NCBI RefSeq assembly: GCF_003634705.1
Contig: NZ_RBWU01000002.1
Span: 930,001 to 994,000 of the forward strand
Source of the DNA: Actinomadura pelletieri DSM 43383
GTDB lineage: Bacteria > Actinomycetota > Actinomycetes > Streptosporangiales > Streptosporangiaceae
Length of the DNA: 64,000 nucleotides
Direction: 5' to 3'
Below are positions 50,602 through 59,606 of this stretch, in pieces. Numbering within the stretch: the first letter of the stretch is position 1; the number at the start of each line of letters is the position of its first letter. The notes beneath the pieces were generated by a model. That model saw nothing but the letters and a program-made list of their open reading frames with translations. It had not been told where the DNA came from and did not search any database. Both the position numbers and the translations under genes were made by a program.

Positions 50602-52245
50602 TCAGTCGTTGTACGGGGTGAGGCGGTCCCAGAAGCCGCAGTGGTGCTGGCGGCCGATCTCCCTGGTCAGCTGGCTGTCACCGGCCGGGGCCAGGGACAT
50701 CACGTCCGGGTTGTGGCGGGTGAACCGGGGCCACAGCGGCGCGCCCTCGACGGTCGGGTCTCCGGTACGGGCGAAGCCGGTCCACTGGGCGGTGATCTGC
50801 GCGCCGAACGCCTGCTGGTTCGGGGTCAGTTGCTGCCCTGGGCGCGGCGAAAGGAACTGGTTCAGCAGGACGTGGTAGGCCCCGTTCGGTTTGGTCTGGT
50901 CGAGCCAGGTCGCCGGCGGGGCGTCGGCGTTGTCGGACTGGTAGGCGTACACCGGGATGTGGCGCGACATTCGCCTGTGGTTGAGCAGGGACGGGCAGAC
51001 GGAGTTGGAGTCGGCCACGATCGTCCGGTAGGCGATGAACGCCGAGGGCGTCGGGAAGCGCTCCAGCGGGTAGCGGGCGAACACCTGGTCCGCGTACCGC
51101 CCGTACTGCTGCCGCACCAGCCTCCGGTAGTCGTCGGGGGTGTCGGCGGAGGCGAGCTGGGTCTCGTCGCGGTCAACGCCGTGCATGAGCGTGACGTCAT
51201 TGACGCGGCCGGTGGCGAACGCCTTCGCCGGGGACATCGTCAGGGTCTTTCCGTCGACGATCGGCGCGATCGTGCCCTGGTCGGGGCCCATCCCGTCACC
51301 GGACTTGTCCAGCAGCGTCTTCACCGGCACCTTGCGCAGGCAGGCGGCGGTGTCGGCGGCGTCGCCGCAGCCGACCGCCGCGGCGAAGCGGTCACCGGTG
51401 CGGTGCGCCTCCTTCGCGGTGGGCAGTTCGGACTTGCAGTCCTGCGGCTGCCAGGACGTGTTCGTGCCCAGCAGCGAGTTGTACTCGCCGCTCTGCACGA
51501 TTCCCTTGTGGAAAAGTCCCTTGGCGGTGGGGGAGACGGCGTTGGCGCAGACGCTCGACCCGCCGGCGGAAGCGCCGAAAATGGTCACGTTTCGCGGGTC
51601 GCCGCCGAATCGGGCGATATTCCGCTGCACCCAGCGCAGTGCCGCCTGCTGGTCCTGGAACGCGTAGTTCCCCGAGTTCCGGCCGAGGTCCCGGTGCGCC
51701 ATGAATCCGAAGATGCCGAGGCGGTAATGAACCTCCACCGAGATGACGTTCCCGGACCGGACGAGGTGGCTGCCGTCGGCGGGGGTGCCGAACCGGAACC
51801 CACCGCCGTGGATCTGCACCATGACCGGCAGCCGCTTCGAGCCGGCGTTCTCCGGCGCCCGGACGTTCAGGTTGAGACAGTCCTCGATGGTCGATCCGGA
51901 GCCGAGACCGTCCGCCTGCGGGCAGTTGGCGCCCCGCTCGGTGGCCGGGAACGTCGAGGTCCAGGGGCGTGCGGGCGCGGGCGGCGCCCAGCGCAGGTCA
52001 CCGACCGGCGGGGCGGCGTACCGGATCCCGAGCCAGGACGTGACGCCGCCGGTGACCGTTCCGCAGACGGCGCCCTTGTCCGTCCGGACCGTGGTGCCCG
52101 GCGCGCACTCGGGCGCCCCGGACTCCGGCGCGGCGAGCGGCGCCGAGCGCGGCGATACACGCGCCGCGGACGCCGGGGAGGTGAACGTCAACGCCGCCAC
52201 GGCCGCCACGACCAAGGCGGGCCATCGCAGTTTCTTCGGCTCCAT
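50602..52245 (-). CDS. Secreted type-B carboxylesterase (paralogue 3)
   Basis: 547 residues from ATG 52245, with AGAAGG 5 bases before it; the frame is open further upstream without support. Signal peptide: KKLRWPALVVAAVAALTFTS...ASA. The nucleophile is Ser226 in FGASAGGSS, the acid Glu in GVDRDETQ and His in GAYHVLL; the oxyanion loop is IHGGGFRFG. It aligns with the other two window paralogues from the Cys-containing start (GTTVRTDKGAVCG) to the end (IGRQHHCGFWDRL). It looks closer to paralogue 1 than to paralogue 2 by shared words such as YRTIVADSNSVCP and DQTKPNGAYH. It has its own upstream region and terminator. Confidence 0.92.
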   Translation of the reverse strand: MEPKKLRWPALVVAAVAALTFTSPASAARVSPRSAPLAAPESGAPECAPGTTVRTDKGAVCGTVTGGVTSWLGIRYAAPPVGDLRWAPPAPARPWTSTFPATERGANCPQADGLGSGSTIEDCLNLNVRAPENAGSKRLPVMVQIHGGGFRFGTPADGSHLVRSGNVISVEVHYRLGIFGFMAHRDLGRNSGNYAFQDQQAALRWVQRNIARFGGDPRNVTIFGASAGGSSVCANAVSPTAKGLFHKGIVQSGEYNSLLGTNTSWQPQDCKSELPTAKEAHRTGDRFAAAVGCGDAADTAACLRKVPVKTLLDKSGDGMGPDQGTIAPIVDGKTLTMSPAKAFATGRVNDVTLMHGVDRDETQLASADTPDDYRRLVRQQYGRYADQVFARYPLERFPTPSAFIAYRTIVADSNSVCPSLLNHRRMSRHIPVYAYQSDNADAPPATWLDQTKPNGAYHVLLNQFLSPRPGQQLTPNQQAFGAQITAQWTGFARTGDPTVEGAPLWPRFTRHNPDVMSLAPAGDSQLTREIGRQHHCGFWDRLTPYND

Positions 52246-52764
52246 ACCGACCTTCTCTCTCGCGGGAAAGGGAAAAACTCGCGGGGAAGTGGAGACGCCG
52301 TCGGGAGCACGGAAAGGCGCCGGGATCGTTGGCTTGCGGACGGCGACTACGGTGGCGCCGTTGATTTTCCGGATGGTGCGCACACCCATCGTGATCACGG
52401 ATGAACCGAAGATTAAAATGGTCGTGTGGGGCCGCACAGAGTTCCCCGGCGCCGCGATCGGCCAGCGGCCTTGATCGCGCGGCGACCGGCGTGTGGGGTC
52501 GATGAGCGGTCGGATCTCTGCGACCGGCGGTCGGTGTTCCTCGCAGGTTCCCCACCCGCCCCACCAGGCACAGCAGAGTGCGACATTCGGCGCAAAGTCT
52601 CCTGTTCATCGTGTGTTTCGAACCATTCGCCGCAGGGCCCGGGGTTGCTCGACGCGTCGTGTCGGCGGTTCACCGCAGTGACCGGCCGGGCCCCCTGACC
52701 ACCCGGCGTGATCATGTGATGCTCCGCCCGACGACGTCCGATGCTCGATCGAAGGGGAGCGGCG
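52246..52764. other. Divergent intergenic region (esterase 3 / CocE-type hydrolase)
   Basis: About 520 bp. An AT-richer segment at 52355-52430 suits a leftward promoter for esterase 3. No gene is supported: the open frames here lack ribosome sites and family resemblance. No repeats or RNA elements were recognised. Confidence 0.4.
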
Positions 52765-54615
52765 ATGAGAACGAGACGGCGCATGACGAGACGGCGGGTG
52801 TCCCTCGGGGCCGCCGCGGTGGTACTGGCCGGCGCGGCGGCCGTCCCCGGGGCGAGCGCCGCGAACAGCGCCGGGACGAACGGCGACCGCTGCGAGTTCA
52901 CCGTCCGGAAGGACGTCCCCACCACGATGCGGGACGGGACCGTCCTGCGGTCCAACGTGTTCACCCCGAAGGGGGACGACGACTTCCCCGTCATCCTGAT
53001 GCGGCTGCCGTACAACAAGGAGCGGGCGGAGAACATCTTCTACGCCGACCCCGACTTCTACGCCAAGGCGTGTTACCTGGTCGTGGTGCAGGACGTCCGC
53101 GGCCAGTACAAGTCGGACGGAACCTTCTACGCCTACCGCGACGAGGCCACCGACGGGTACGACACCATCGAGTGGGCCGCGCGGTTGCCGCACTCGAACG
53201 GCAAGGTCGGCATGTACGGCTTCTCCTATCCCGGGCTGACGCAGTGGCTCCCGGCCACGCTCCGGCCGCCGCATCTCGTCACCATCGTGCCGGCGTTCAC
53301 CTCGTCCGACATCTACGACGGCTGGACGTACGAGGGCGGGGCCCTGTACCAGTCGTTCACCCAGTCGTGGCCGCTGACCTCCCTCGCCAACAGCGCGGTC
53401 GACCGGCTGCCCGACGGCGAGAAGCTGAGCGCGGAGATGAACCAGGCGTCACGGGACCTGTTCCGCGAGTGGTACCGGTACCTGCCGCTGAGGAAGTTCC
53501 CGCCGCTGTACCCGAAGGACGAGCGCGTAGCGCCGTACTTCTACGACTGGATCAAGCACCCCAGCTACGACTCCTACTGGAAGCGCTGGGCGATCCGTGA
53601 CCGGTACCCGCAGGTCCAGGTGCCGTCGCTGAACTACGGCGGCTGGTACGACATCTTCCTCGACGGCACGGTCGAGAACTTCGCCGGAATGCGCGCCAAG
53701 GGCGGCACGAAGACGGCCCGGCAGGGCACGAAGATGCTGATCGGACCGTGGACGCACGGCGGCTCCGGCCGCAGGACGGGCGCGGTCGACTTCGGTCCCG
53801 ACGCCGTCGTGTCGATCGAGGAGGTCCAGCTCCGCTGGTTCGACCACTGGCTCAAGGGCGCCCGCAACGGGGTCGACAAGGATCCCGCCGTCAAGATCTT
53901 CGTGATGGGCGCGAACCGGTGGCGCACGTCCGACAGCTGGCCGATCCCCGGCACCGCGTACACGAAGTACTACCTACACAGCAACGGCGACGCGAACACC
54001 ATCACCGGCGGCGGCACGCTCAGCACCAGCCCGCCCGCGGGGCGGGAGGAACCCGACCGCTACCGGTACGACCCGGACGACCCGGTGCCGAGTTTCGGCG
54101 GACGGTTCCAGGCCTCGGTGCCCGGCGGCCCCCACGACCAGCGGATCATCGAACAGCGGCCGGACGTCCTGGTCTACAACACCCCGGCGTTGCAGCAGGA
54201 CACCGAGGTCACGGGGCCGATCTCGGTGACGCTGTACGCGTCGTCCTCGGCCCGCGACACCGACTGGACGGCGAAGCTCACCGACGTCCACCCGGACGGA
54301 AGTTCGATGCTGGTCCGCCACGGGATCCAGCGGGCCCGGTACCGCGTCTCGCTGGAGAAGCCGTCGCTGATCCGTCCCGGCAAGGTCTACAAGTACACGA
54401 TCAAGCTGTGGCCGACCAGCAACGTGTTCAAGGCGGGCCACCGCATCCGGCTGGAGATCTCCAGCAGCAACTTCCCGATGTTCGACCGCAACCCGAACAC
54501 CGGTCACGAGTTCGGCACCGACCACCGGACCAGGACCGCCGACCAGACGATCCACCACGACCCCGAGTACCCGTCGTCGATCACACTGCCGATCATGCCG
54601 CGTCCGATCGACTGA
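52765..54615 (+). CDS. Secreted CocE/NonD-type hydrolase (X-Pro dipeptidyl-peptidase S15 family)
   Basis: 616 residues from ATG 52765, with GGGGAG 6 bases upstream. The signal peptide begins MRTRRRMTRRRVSLGAAA and carries twin arginines, so Tat export is possible. The catalytic alpha/beta-hydrolase domain has PVILMRLPYNKERAEN, VVVQDVRGQYKSDGTFY, EWAARLPHSNGKVGMYGFSY with nucleophile Ser154 in GFSYPG, WYDIFLDG and GPWTHGGSG (probable Asp and His regions). The C-terminal jelly-roll (TEVTGPISVTLYASSSARDT, AGHRIRLEISSSNFPMFDRN) is the PepX-C/CocE DUF3 domain. It hydrolyses esters or Xaa-Pro peptides; the substrate is unknown. Confidence 0.9.
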   Translation: MRTRRRMTRRRVSLGAAAVVLAGAAAVPGASAANSAGTNGDRCEFTVRKDVPTTMRDGTVLRSNVFTPKGDDDFPVILMRLPYNKERAENIFYADPDFYAKACYLVVVQDVRGQYKSDGTFYAYRDEATDGYDTIEWAARLPHSNGKVGMYGFSYPGLTQWLPATLRPPHLVTIVPAFTSSDIYDGWTYEGGALYQSFTQSWPLTSLANSAVDRLPDGEKLSAEMNQASRDLFREWYRYLPLRKFPPLYPKDERVAPYFYDWIKHPSYDSYWKRWAIRDRYPQVQVPSLNYGGWYDIFLDGTVENFAGMRAKGGTKTARQGTKMLIGPWTHGGSGRRTGAVDFGPDAVVSIEEVQLRWFDHWLKGARNGVDKDPAVKIFVMGANRWRTSDSWPIPGTAYTKYYLHSNGDANTITGGGTLSTSPPAGREEPDRYRYDPDDPVPSFGGRFQASVPGGPHDQRIIEQRPDVLVYNTPALQQDTEVTGPISVTLYASSSARDTDWTAKLTDVHPDGSSMLVRHGIQRARYRVSLEKPSLIRPGKVYKYTIKLWPTSNVFKAGHRIRLEISSSNFPMFDRNPNTGHEFGTDHRTRTADQTIHHDPEYPSSITLPIMPRPID

Positions 54616-54681
54616 ACGTCAAGCCGGCATCGGGCTGAAATCTTTACGCAGACAGTACTTAGCGAGTCGAACGACCTCCAT

Positions 54682-54736
54682 GGCCGGTGCTCCGGCGGGC
54701 GCGTCACTCCAGCTGACGCCTGCCGGAGCACCGGCC
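54682..54736 (+). terminator. 20-bp hairpin after the CocE-type hydrolase gene
   Basis: Arms 54682-54701 and 54717-54736 pair over 20 bp with one mismatch around a 15-base loop. It is probably the terminator of the upstream gene, though it sits 67 bp past the stop. Confidence 0.65.
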
Positions 54737-54910
54737 GTGGCCACATCCGGACCGAGTTTCGCACTCGGTCCCCGGTCGCCGTCGACCTGCGGTCGGACGT
54801 CGGGGAACGCCGCCAGCCCCGGTGCCGTGGGCGGTTCGACCCCCCACCTCCGAATCCTCGGCAGGCGGAGGTTTAGCGCACACGGATCGGGAAGGTCCAG
54901 CAACACGTCA

Positions 54911-54951
54911 TTGACGGATGCTTCCGGAAGAAATACTTTTCTCAGAAAGTA
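54911..54951 (+). promoter_or_regulatory. Promoter with operator palindrome for the fmd operon
   Basis: TTGACG (54911-54916), a 17-base spacer, then TACTTT (54934-54939) form a good vegetative promoter. The -10 box is the left arm of TACTTT-TCTCAG-AAAGTA (54934-54951), so a bound regulator would cover the start site. It lies 28 bp before the fmdB ATG. Confidence 0.75.
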
Positions 54952-54978
54952 AGAGACCAGGTGGCCGGGAGGCCCGTC

Positions 54979-55260
54979 ATGGTGACTTATCAGTACCGCT
55001 GCGCCCAGTGCGGACCGTTCGACCTCACGCTGCCGATGGGCGAGGCACGACCCGAACAGCGCTGCGCGCAGTGCGAAGGCACGGCCCGCCGTGTGTTCAC
55101 CGCGCCGGCTCTCACCCGTCCCGGCGCCCCGCTGACCCGGGCGCTCGACGCCCAGCAGGCGAGCCGGCACGAGCCACAGGTGGTGACCGCGCCCCCTCCG
55201 GCGCGACGCAGTCCGGCGCCGCCGTCCGATCCGCGCCACGCGCTGTTGCCACGGCCTTAG
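54979..55260 (+). CDS. fmdB: FmdB-type zinc-ribbon protein
   Basis: 93 residues from ATG 54979, with GGGAGG 6 bases before it; a GTG at 54961 is also in frame. Cys8/Cys11 and Cys29/Cys32 (CAQC twice) form the FmdB/putative regulatory zinc ribbon. The remainder is Pro/Ala-rich. FmdB was named as a suspected regulator in formamidase operons, and its present role is unproven. It is the first gene of fmdB - amide channel - fmdA. Confidence 0.88.
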   Translation: MVTYQYRCAQCGPFDLTLPMGEARPEQRCAQCEGTARRVFTAPALTRPGAPLTRALDAQQASRHEPQVVTAPPPARRSPAPPSDPRHALLPRP

Positions 55261-55269
55261 GGGGATCTC

Positions 55270-55899
55270 ATGGGAAGCGTGGGCCTGCTCTACGTCGGCG
55301 CGGTTCTCTTCGTCAACGCGATGATGCTGCTCGGACGCGTCGATGCGCGTGCGGCCGCACCCATCAACCTGTTCGTGGGCGCGATGCAGGTCATCCTGCC
55401 CACACTGCTGCTGGTCGCCGCGGGAACCGACGTGAAGTTGATCAGCGCGGCGGCGGGCATCTACCTCTTCGGCTTCACCTATCTGTACGTCGGCATCGGC
55501 CTGCTGGCCGGTCTCGACAACACCGGCGTCGGCTGGTTCTCGCTGTTCGTGTCCTTCTCCGCAATCATCTTCGCGCTCATCAACTTCTTCGACGTGGACG
55601 ATCCTCCGTTCGGGGTCATCTGGCTCTCCTGGTCGTACCTGTGGTTCCTGTACTTCCTCCTCTTCGGACTCGGTCGTGAGGAACTGACCTCGTACACGGG
55701 ATGGATGACCCTCGTCAACGCGCTGGGCACGGTCACGATGCCGGCGTTCCTGCTGCTCACCGACAACTACACGACGGACACCTGGTTCGCCGTGACCCTG
55801 GCGGTCTGCGTCGTGGTCCTCGCCGTCGCGCTGTGGCCCCTGTCGCGTCCCGGACGCGGCGGGACCCCCGCGCCCGGCCAACCTGCCACCGGTCCCTGA
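55270..55899 (+). CDS. AmiS/UreI-family amide or urea channel
   Basis: 209-residue membrane protein with six hydrophobic segments: GLLYVGAVLFVNAMMLLG, INLFVGAMQVILPTLLLVAA, GIYLFGFTYLYVGIGLLAG, FSLFVSFSAIIFALINFFD, WLSWSYLWFLYFLLFGLG and FAVTLAVCVVVLAVALWPL. The family conducts short amides or urea across the membrane (AmiS with amidase, UreI with urease). Its position before formamidase argues for formamide or acetamide uptake. It starts 9 bp after fmdB. Confidence 0.9.
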   Translation: MGSVGLLYVGAVLFVNAMMLLGRVDARAAAPINLFVGAMQVILPTLLLVAAGTDVKLISAAAGIYLFGFTYLYVGIGLLAGLDNTGVGWFSLFVSFSAIIFALINFFDVDDPPFGVIWLSWSYLWFLYFLLFGLGREELTSYTGWMTLVNALGTVTMPAFLLLTDNYTTDTWFAVTLAVCVVVLAVALWPLSRPGRGGTPAPGQPATGP

Positions 55900-56004
55900 C
55901 CGCCCGCCGCGCCGGGCGTCGCGCTCCGGCGCCCGCGCGGCCCGCGCAAATCCCGAGAACCCGCAATTCCGACAAGTCCAAGGCACCAATCTCTGGGAGG
56001 ACTC

Positions 56005-57252
56005 ATGCCCGAAGTCGTGTTCAGTGTCGACCAGGCCCGTTCGATGAAGGATCAGGACGTGCCCGGCCACAACCGGTGGCACCCGGACATCCCGGCGGCG
56101 GCGACCGTGCGTCCGGGATCGGAGTTCCGCGTCGAGTGCCGCGAGTGGACCGACGGCCAGATCGGCAACAACGACTCGGCCAACGACGTGCGCGACGTGA
56201 ACCTCGCGCCCTGCCACATGCTGAGCGGACCCATCGCCGTCGAGGGCGCCGAGCCCGGCGACCTCCTCGTCGTCGACATCCTCGACATCGGCCCAGTCCC
56301 GCAGGAGACCGGGTCGGTGCCCGGGCAGGGATGGGGTTACACCGGCATCTTCGCCAAGCAGAACGGTGGCGGCTTCCTCACCGACTACTACCCGGACGCC
56401 TACAAGGCCATCTGGGACTTCCACGGTCAGCAGGCGACCTCGCGCCACATCCCCGGCGTGCGGTTCACCGGCATCACCCACCCCGGGCTGTTCGGCACGG
56501 CCCCGTCCCCTGACCTGCTGGGTCGGTGGAACAGCCGGGAACAGGCACTGATCGACACCGACCCGACCCGGGTGCCGCCGCTCGCGCTGCCACCCCTGCC
56601 GGACGGGACACTCGCCGGGACGCTCACGGGGGACGCCCTGGCGAAGGTCGGCGCGGAGGGGGCCCGTACCGTCCCGCCGCGCGAGAACGGCGGTAACCAC
56701 GACATCAAGAACTTCACGCGCGGCGCCCGCGTGTTCTACCCGGTGCATGTCACGGGCGGCCTGCTGTCCGGCGGTGACCTGCACTTCAGCCAGGGCGACG
56801 GAGAGATCACCTTCTGCGGCGCCATCGAGATGGGCGGGTTCATCGACTTCCACGTCGACATCATCAAGGGCGGCATGGAGAAGTACGGCATCACCAACAA
56901 CCCGGTCTTCATGCCCGGCAACGTGGAGCCGCGCTACTCCGAGTTCGTGTCGTTCATCGGCATCTCGGTCGACCACGACTCCAACACCAACTACTACAAC
57001 GACGCCACCATCGCCTACCGCAACGCCTGCCTCAACGCCATCGAGTACCTCAAGACGTTCGGCTACAGCGGCGAGCAGGCGTACCTGCTGCTCGGCGCCG
57101 CGCCGATCGAGGGACGCGTCAGCGGTGTCGTCGACATCCCGAACGCCTGCTGCTCGCTCTACCTGCCCACCGAGATCTTCGACTTCGACATCCGTCCGAC
57201 GGCCGAGGGCCCGCGCCGCGCCGACCGCGGTCAGTGCGCCGTCTCGTCCTGA
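56005..57252 (+). CDS. fmdA: Formamidase/acetamidase FmdA
   Basis: 415 residues, with GGGAGG about 8 bases before the ATG. Full-length FmdA family protein: VPGHNRWHPDIPAAATVRPG, WTDGQIGNNDSANDVRD, LSGPIAVEGAEPGDLLVVDI, FTGITHPGLFGTAPS, RENGGNHDIKNFTRG, GGDLHFSQGDGEITFCGAIE and IPNACCSLYLPTEIFDFDI. It hydrolyses formamide to formate and ammonia, and short amides in some species. With the upstream channel it gives nitrogen from amides. Formate could feed a selenium-dependent formate dehydrogenase, but none is in the window. A terminator follows. Confidence 0.94.
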   Translation: MPEVVFSVDQARSMKDQDVPGHNRWHPDIPAAATVRPGSEFRVECREWTDGQIGNNDSANDVRDVNLAPCHMLSGPIAVEGAEPGDLLVVDILDIGPVPQETGSVPGQGWGYTGIFAKQNGGGFLTDYYPDAYKAIWDFHGQQATSRHIPGVRFTGITHPGLFGTAPSPDLLGRWNSREQALIDTDPTRVPPLALPPLPDGTLAGTLTGDALAKVGAEGARTVPPRENGGNHDIKNFTRGARVFYPVHVTGGLLSGGDLHFSQGDGEITFCGAIEMGGFIDFHVDIIKGGMEKYGITNNPVFMPGNVEPRYSEFVSFIGISVDHDSNTNYYNDATIAYRNACLNAIEYLKTFGYSGEQAYLLLGAAPIEGRVSGVVDIPNACCSLYLPTEIFDFDIRPTAEGPRRADRGQCAVSS

Positions 57253-57308
57253 CACACACCTGGTGAGGGCGTGTGGCAGGTCCAGACGCCGCGCCGCCCT
57301 CCGTCATC

Positions 57309-57340
57309 GCGGCCCGGTCCCATGGGGGGGACCGGGCCGC
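57309..57340 (+). terminator. Hairpin terminator of the fmd operon
   Basis: Perfect 13-bp arms GCGGCCCGGTCCC/GGGACCGGGCCGC with a 6-base loop, 57 bases after the fmdA stop. Confidence 0.8.
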
Positions 57341-57474
57341 TCCCTTGCTCCCGTCATTGCGGCGCGGGGCCGGTTGTGCTCCGCTGGAGACAGGGCGTCA
57401 CCGTCAGCGACGCCTCGAATGCTGTAGGCTCCGAATTGTATTGAATATTTCCTGCATAAGATGTGGGGTCGGCA

Positions 57475-58470
57475 ATGCGCGACGTACGGCGGCTCACCCA
57501 GTACGCGCACGGCGGCGGATGCGCCTGCAAGATTCCGCCCGGCGAACTGGAGGAGGTGGTCGCCGGGCTCGGCGCGGACGGCGCGGGCGATCGGAACGAC
57601 CTGCTCGTCGGGCTGGACTCCGGCGACGACGCCGCCGTCGTGCGGATCTCCGGTGACACGGCGGTGGTGGCGACCGCCGACTTCTTCACCCCCGTCGTGG
57701 ACGATCCATACGACTGGGGACGGATCGCCGCCGCCAACGCGCTGTCGGACGTGTACGCGATGGGCGGCCGCCCCCTGGTGGCGGTGAACCTGCTGGCCTG
57801 GCCCCGGGAGGTGCTGCCGTTCGACATCGCGCGCGAGGTACTGCGGGGCGGACGGGACGTCGCCGCCCTCGCCGAGTGCCATCTCGGCGGCGGCCACAGC
57901 GTGGACGACCCCGAACCCAAGTACGGAATGGCGGTCACCGGGATCGCGGAGGCCGCGCGCCTGCTCCGCAACGACCGGGGGCGGGCGGGAACGCCCCTGT
58001 CGCTCACCAAGCCTCTCGGGCTCGGGGTGCTGAACAATCGGCACAAGGCCACCGGTGAAGTGTTCGACCAGGCCGTCGCCGTGATGACCGAACTCAACCG
58101 GGCCGCCGCCGAGGCGGCGCTGAAGGTCGGCGCGACCTGCGCGACCGACGTGACGGGATTCGGACTCCTCGGCCACCTGCACAAGCTCGCGCGGGCGTCG
58201 GGCGTGTCGGCGGTGGTCGACGCCGCCGCCGTCCCCTATGTCGACGGCGCCCGCGAGGCGGTCCGCGACGGCTTCGTCAGCGGCGGGACCAGGCGCAACC
58301 TCGACTGGGTCGCGCCGCACACCGACTTCGGCTCGGCGGACGAGGACACCCGCCTGTTGCTGGCCGACGCGCAGACGTCCGGCGGGCTCCTGGTCGCCGG
58401 CGAGGTACCGGGCGCGCCGGTCGTGGGAGAGCTGGTCGAGGCCGGAGAACACAGCCTGCTGGTGCGCTGA
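57475..58470 (+). CDS. selD: Selenide, water dikinase SelD
   Basis: 331 residues from ATG 57475 (GTG 57463 is possible). SelD makes selenophosphate from selenide and ATP for tRNA-Sec charging. Motifs: LTQYAHGGGCACKIPPGEL with Cys16 and Lys19 of the catalytic loop (here Cys, not Sec), DDAAVVRISGDTAVVATADF, NALSDVYAMGGRPLVAVNLL, LAECHLGGGHSVDDPEPKYG and TCATDVTGFGLLGH. It is upstream of a permease gene and 1.2 kb before tRNA-Sec, so this is a selenium locus. selA and selB are not in the window. An AT-rich stretch at 57436-57466 probably holds its promoter. Confidence 0.94.
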   Translation: MRDVRRLTQYAHGGGCACKIPPGELEEVVAGLGADGAGDRNDLLVGLDSGDDAAVVRISGDTAVVATADFFTPVVDDPYDWGRIAAANALSDVYAMGGRPLVAVNLLAWPREVLPFDIAREVLRGGRDVAALAECHLGGGHSVDDPEPKYGMAVTGIAEAARLLRNDRGRAGTPLSLTKPLGLGVLNNRHKATGEVFDQAVAVMTELNRAAAEAALKVGATCATDVTGFGLLGHLHKLARASGVSAVVDAAAVPYVDGAREAVRDGFVSGGTRRNLDWVAPHTDFGSADEDTRLLLADAQTSGGLLVAGEVPGAPVVGELVEAGEHSLLVR

Positions 58471-58529
58471 GACTTCACCGCTCTTGCGGGTGCGCCGAGC
58501 GAACAGTCTCTCTCCCCGGGAGGTACCAG

Positions 58530-59606
58530 TTGGTCGGTCGGGACGCGGTACGGACTTCGAGTCGGTGGAACCCTTGGACGGCGCTCACGCTCTTCGCGGC
58601 GGTGGCGGCGGTGGGCCTCCTGTGGGCGAAATGGTGGCCGTACACCCAGAAAATCGACGGACTGCTGGACACGCCCACATGGTCCGGCGGCTCGATCCTC
58701 GACAAGGCGGGCGACCCCGGCGCGGGCCCCTCGCTGTCCGGTGGCCGGGAGTTCACCGAGATCTATGTCGTCGCGGTGTGGAAGGCGCTGGTCGTCGGCC
58801 TGGCCGTGGCGGCGGCGGTGGAGGCGCTGGTCACGCGCCGGTGGCTGCTGCGCGTGCTCGGCAGGGGACACGGCCGTTACCGTGACTCGTTCGTCGGCGG
58901 GCTGCTCTCCCTGCCGAGCATGATGTGCACGTGCTGCACCGCGCCGGTGGTCACCACCCTGCGGCGGCGCGGCGCGTCCACCCCGGCGGCGCTCGCCTAC
59001 TGGGTGGGCAACCCGACCCTCAACCCGGCCGTCCTGGTCTTCCTGGCCTTCGTGGCGCCCTGGCAGTGGACGTTCACCCGGCTCGCCGTCGGCGCGCTGC
59101 TGGTGTTCGTGGTGACCGCGCTGGTGAGCCGGCTCGCGCCGCGCGACGCGCGGGCCCCGTTGCCCGCCGCCGCGCGGGAGGCGGACGACGACGTCGCGCT
59201 CCGCGACGCCCCGCGCCGGTTCGGGCGCGCGCTGCTGCGTATGTCAATCACGCTGGTGCCCGAGTACCTGGTCGTGGTGTTCGCGATCGGCATGTTCCGC
59301 GGCTGGCTCTTCCCGCTGGACGGCTCGGCCGCCGACTGGGGCGCGCTCGCCGTGCTCGTCGCCGCGATCGTCGGCACGCTGGTCGTGATCCCCACCGCCG
59401 GCGAGATACCGATCGTCCAGGGGCTGACGCTGGTCGGGGTGGGCGCCGGGGTCGCCGGGGCGCTGCTCATCGCGCTGCCCGCGCTGAGCCTGGTGTCGAT
59501 CGTCATGGTGGGACGGGCGCTGTCCTGGCGCGTCACGATCGCCATGGCGGGCGCGACGGCCGCCTGCGCCGTGCTGGCCGGCGCCCTTCTCTGGACGATC
59601 GGCTGA
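58530..59606 (+). CDS. YraQ/ArsP-type permease encoded next to selD
   Basis: 358 residues from a TTG at 58530, 7 bases after GGGAGG; no other start fits as well. About eight to nine hydrophobic segments, with one near the N-terminus (WTALTLFAAVAAVGLLWAKW). A Cys motif MMCTCCTAPVVTTL at residues 131-144 matches the CxC/APV region of the DUF318/YraQ/ArsP permease family, whose Cys residues handle metalloid compounds. Adjacent to selD, it may move a selenium compound in or out. That substrate is inference. A charged cytoplasmic loop (PRDARAPLPAAAREADDDV) splits it into two halves. Confidence 0.82.
   Translation: MVGRDAVRTSSRWNPWTALTLFAAVAAVGLLWAKWWPYTQKIDGLLDTPTWSGGSILDKAGDPGAGPSLSGGREFTEIYVVAVWKALVVGLAVAAAVEALVTRRWLLRVLGRGHGRYRDSFVGGLLSLPSMMCTCCTAPVVTTLRRRGASTPAALAYWVGNPTLNPAVLVFLAFVAPWQWTFTRLAVGALLVFVVTALVSRLAPRDARAPLPAAAREADDDVALRDAPRRFGRALLRMSITLVPEYLVVVFAIGMFRGWLFPLDGSAADWGALAVLVAAIVGTLVVIPTAGEIPIVQGLTLVGVGAGVAGALLIALPALSLVSIVMVGRALSWRVTIAMAGATAACAVLAGALLWTIG

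Larger units (their letters stand above)
54616..54978. other. Intergenic region upstream of the formamidase operon
   Basis: About 360 bp containing a 20-bp hairpin, a sigma-A-like promoter with overlapping palindrome, and two related AT-rich 21-22-bp elements at 54637-54657 and 54930-54951 (GAAAT-CTTT-CAGA-AGTA pattern). No coding frame is supported. Confidence 0.6.

Noticed and set aside
51998..53036. Small minus-strand genes between esterase 3 and the CocE-type hydrolase
   Set aside because: The frames there lack ribosome sites, show no domain resemblance and overlap confirmed genes.
54619..57255. 878-residue minus-strand frame opposite the formamidase operon
   Set aside because: It mirrors fmdB, the amide channel and fmdA, all strongly supported on the plus strand.
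57475..58470. selD as a selenoprotein with in-frame UGA
   Set aside because: The catalytic loop has a Cys codon (GGGCACKI) and the frame contains no internal UGA.
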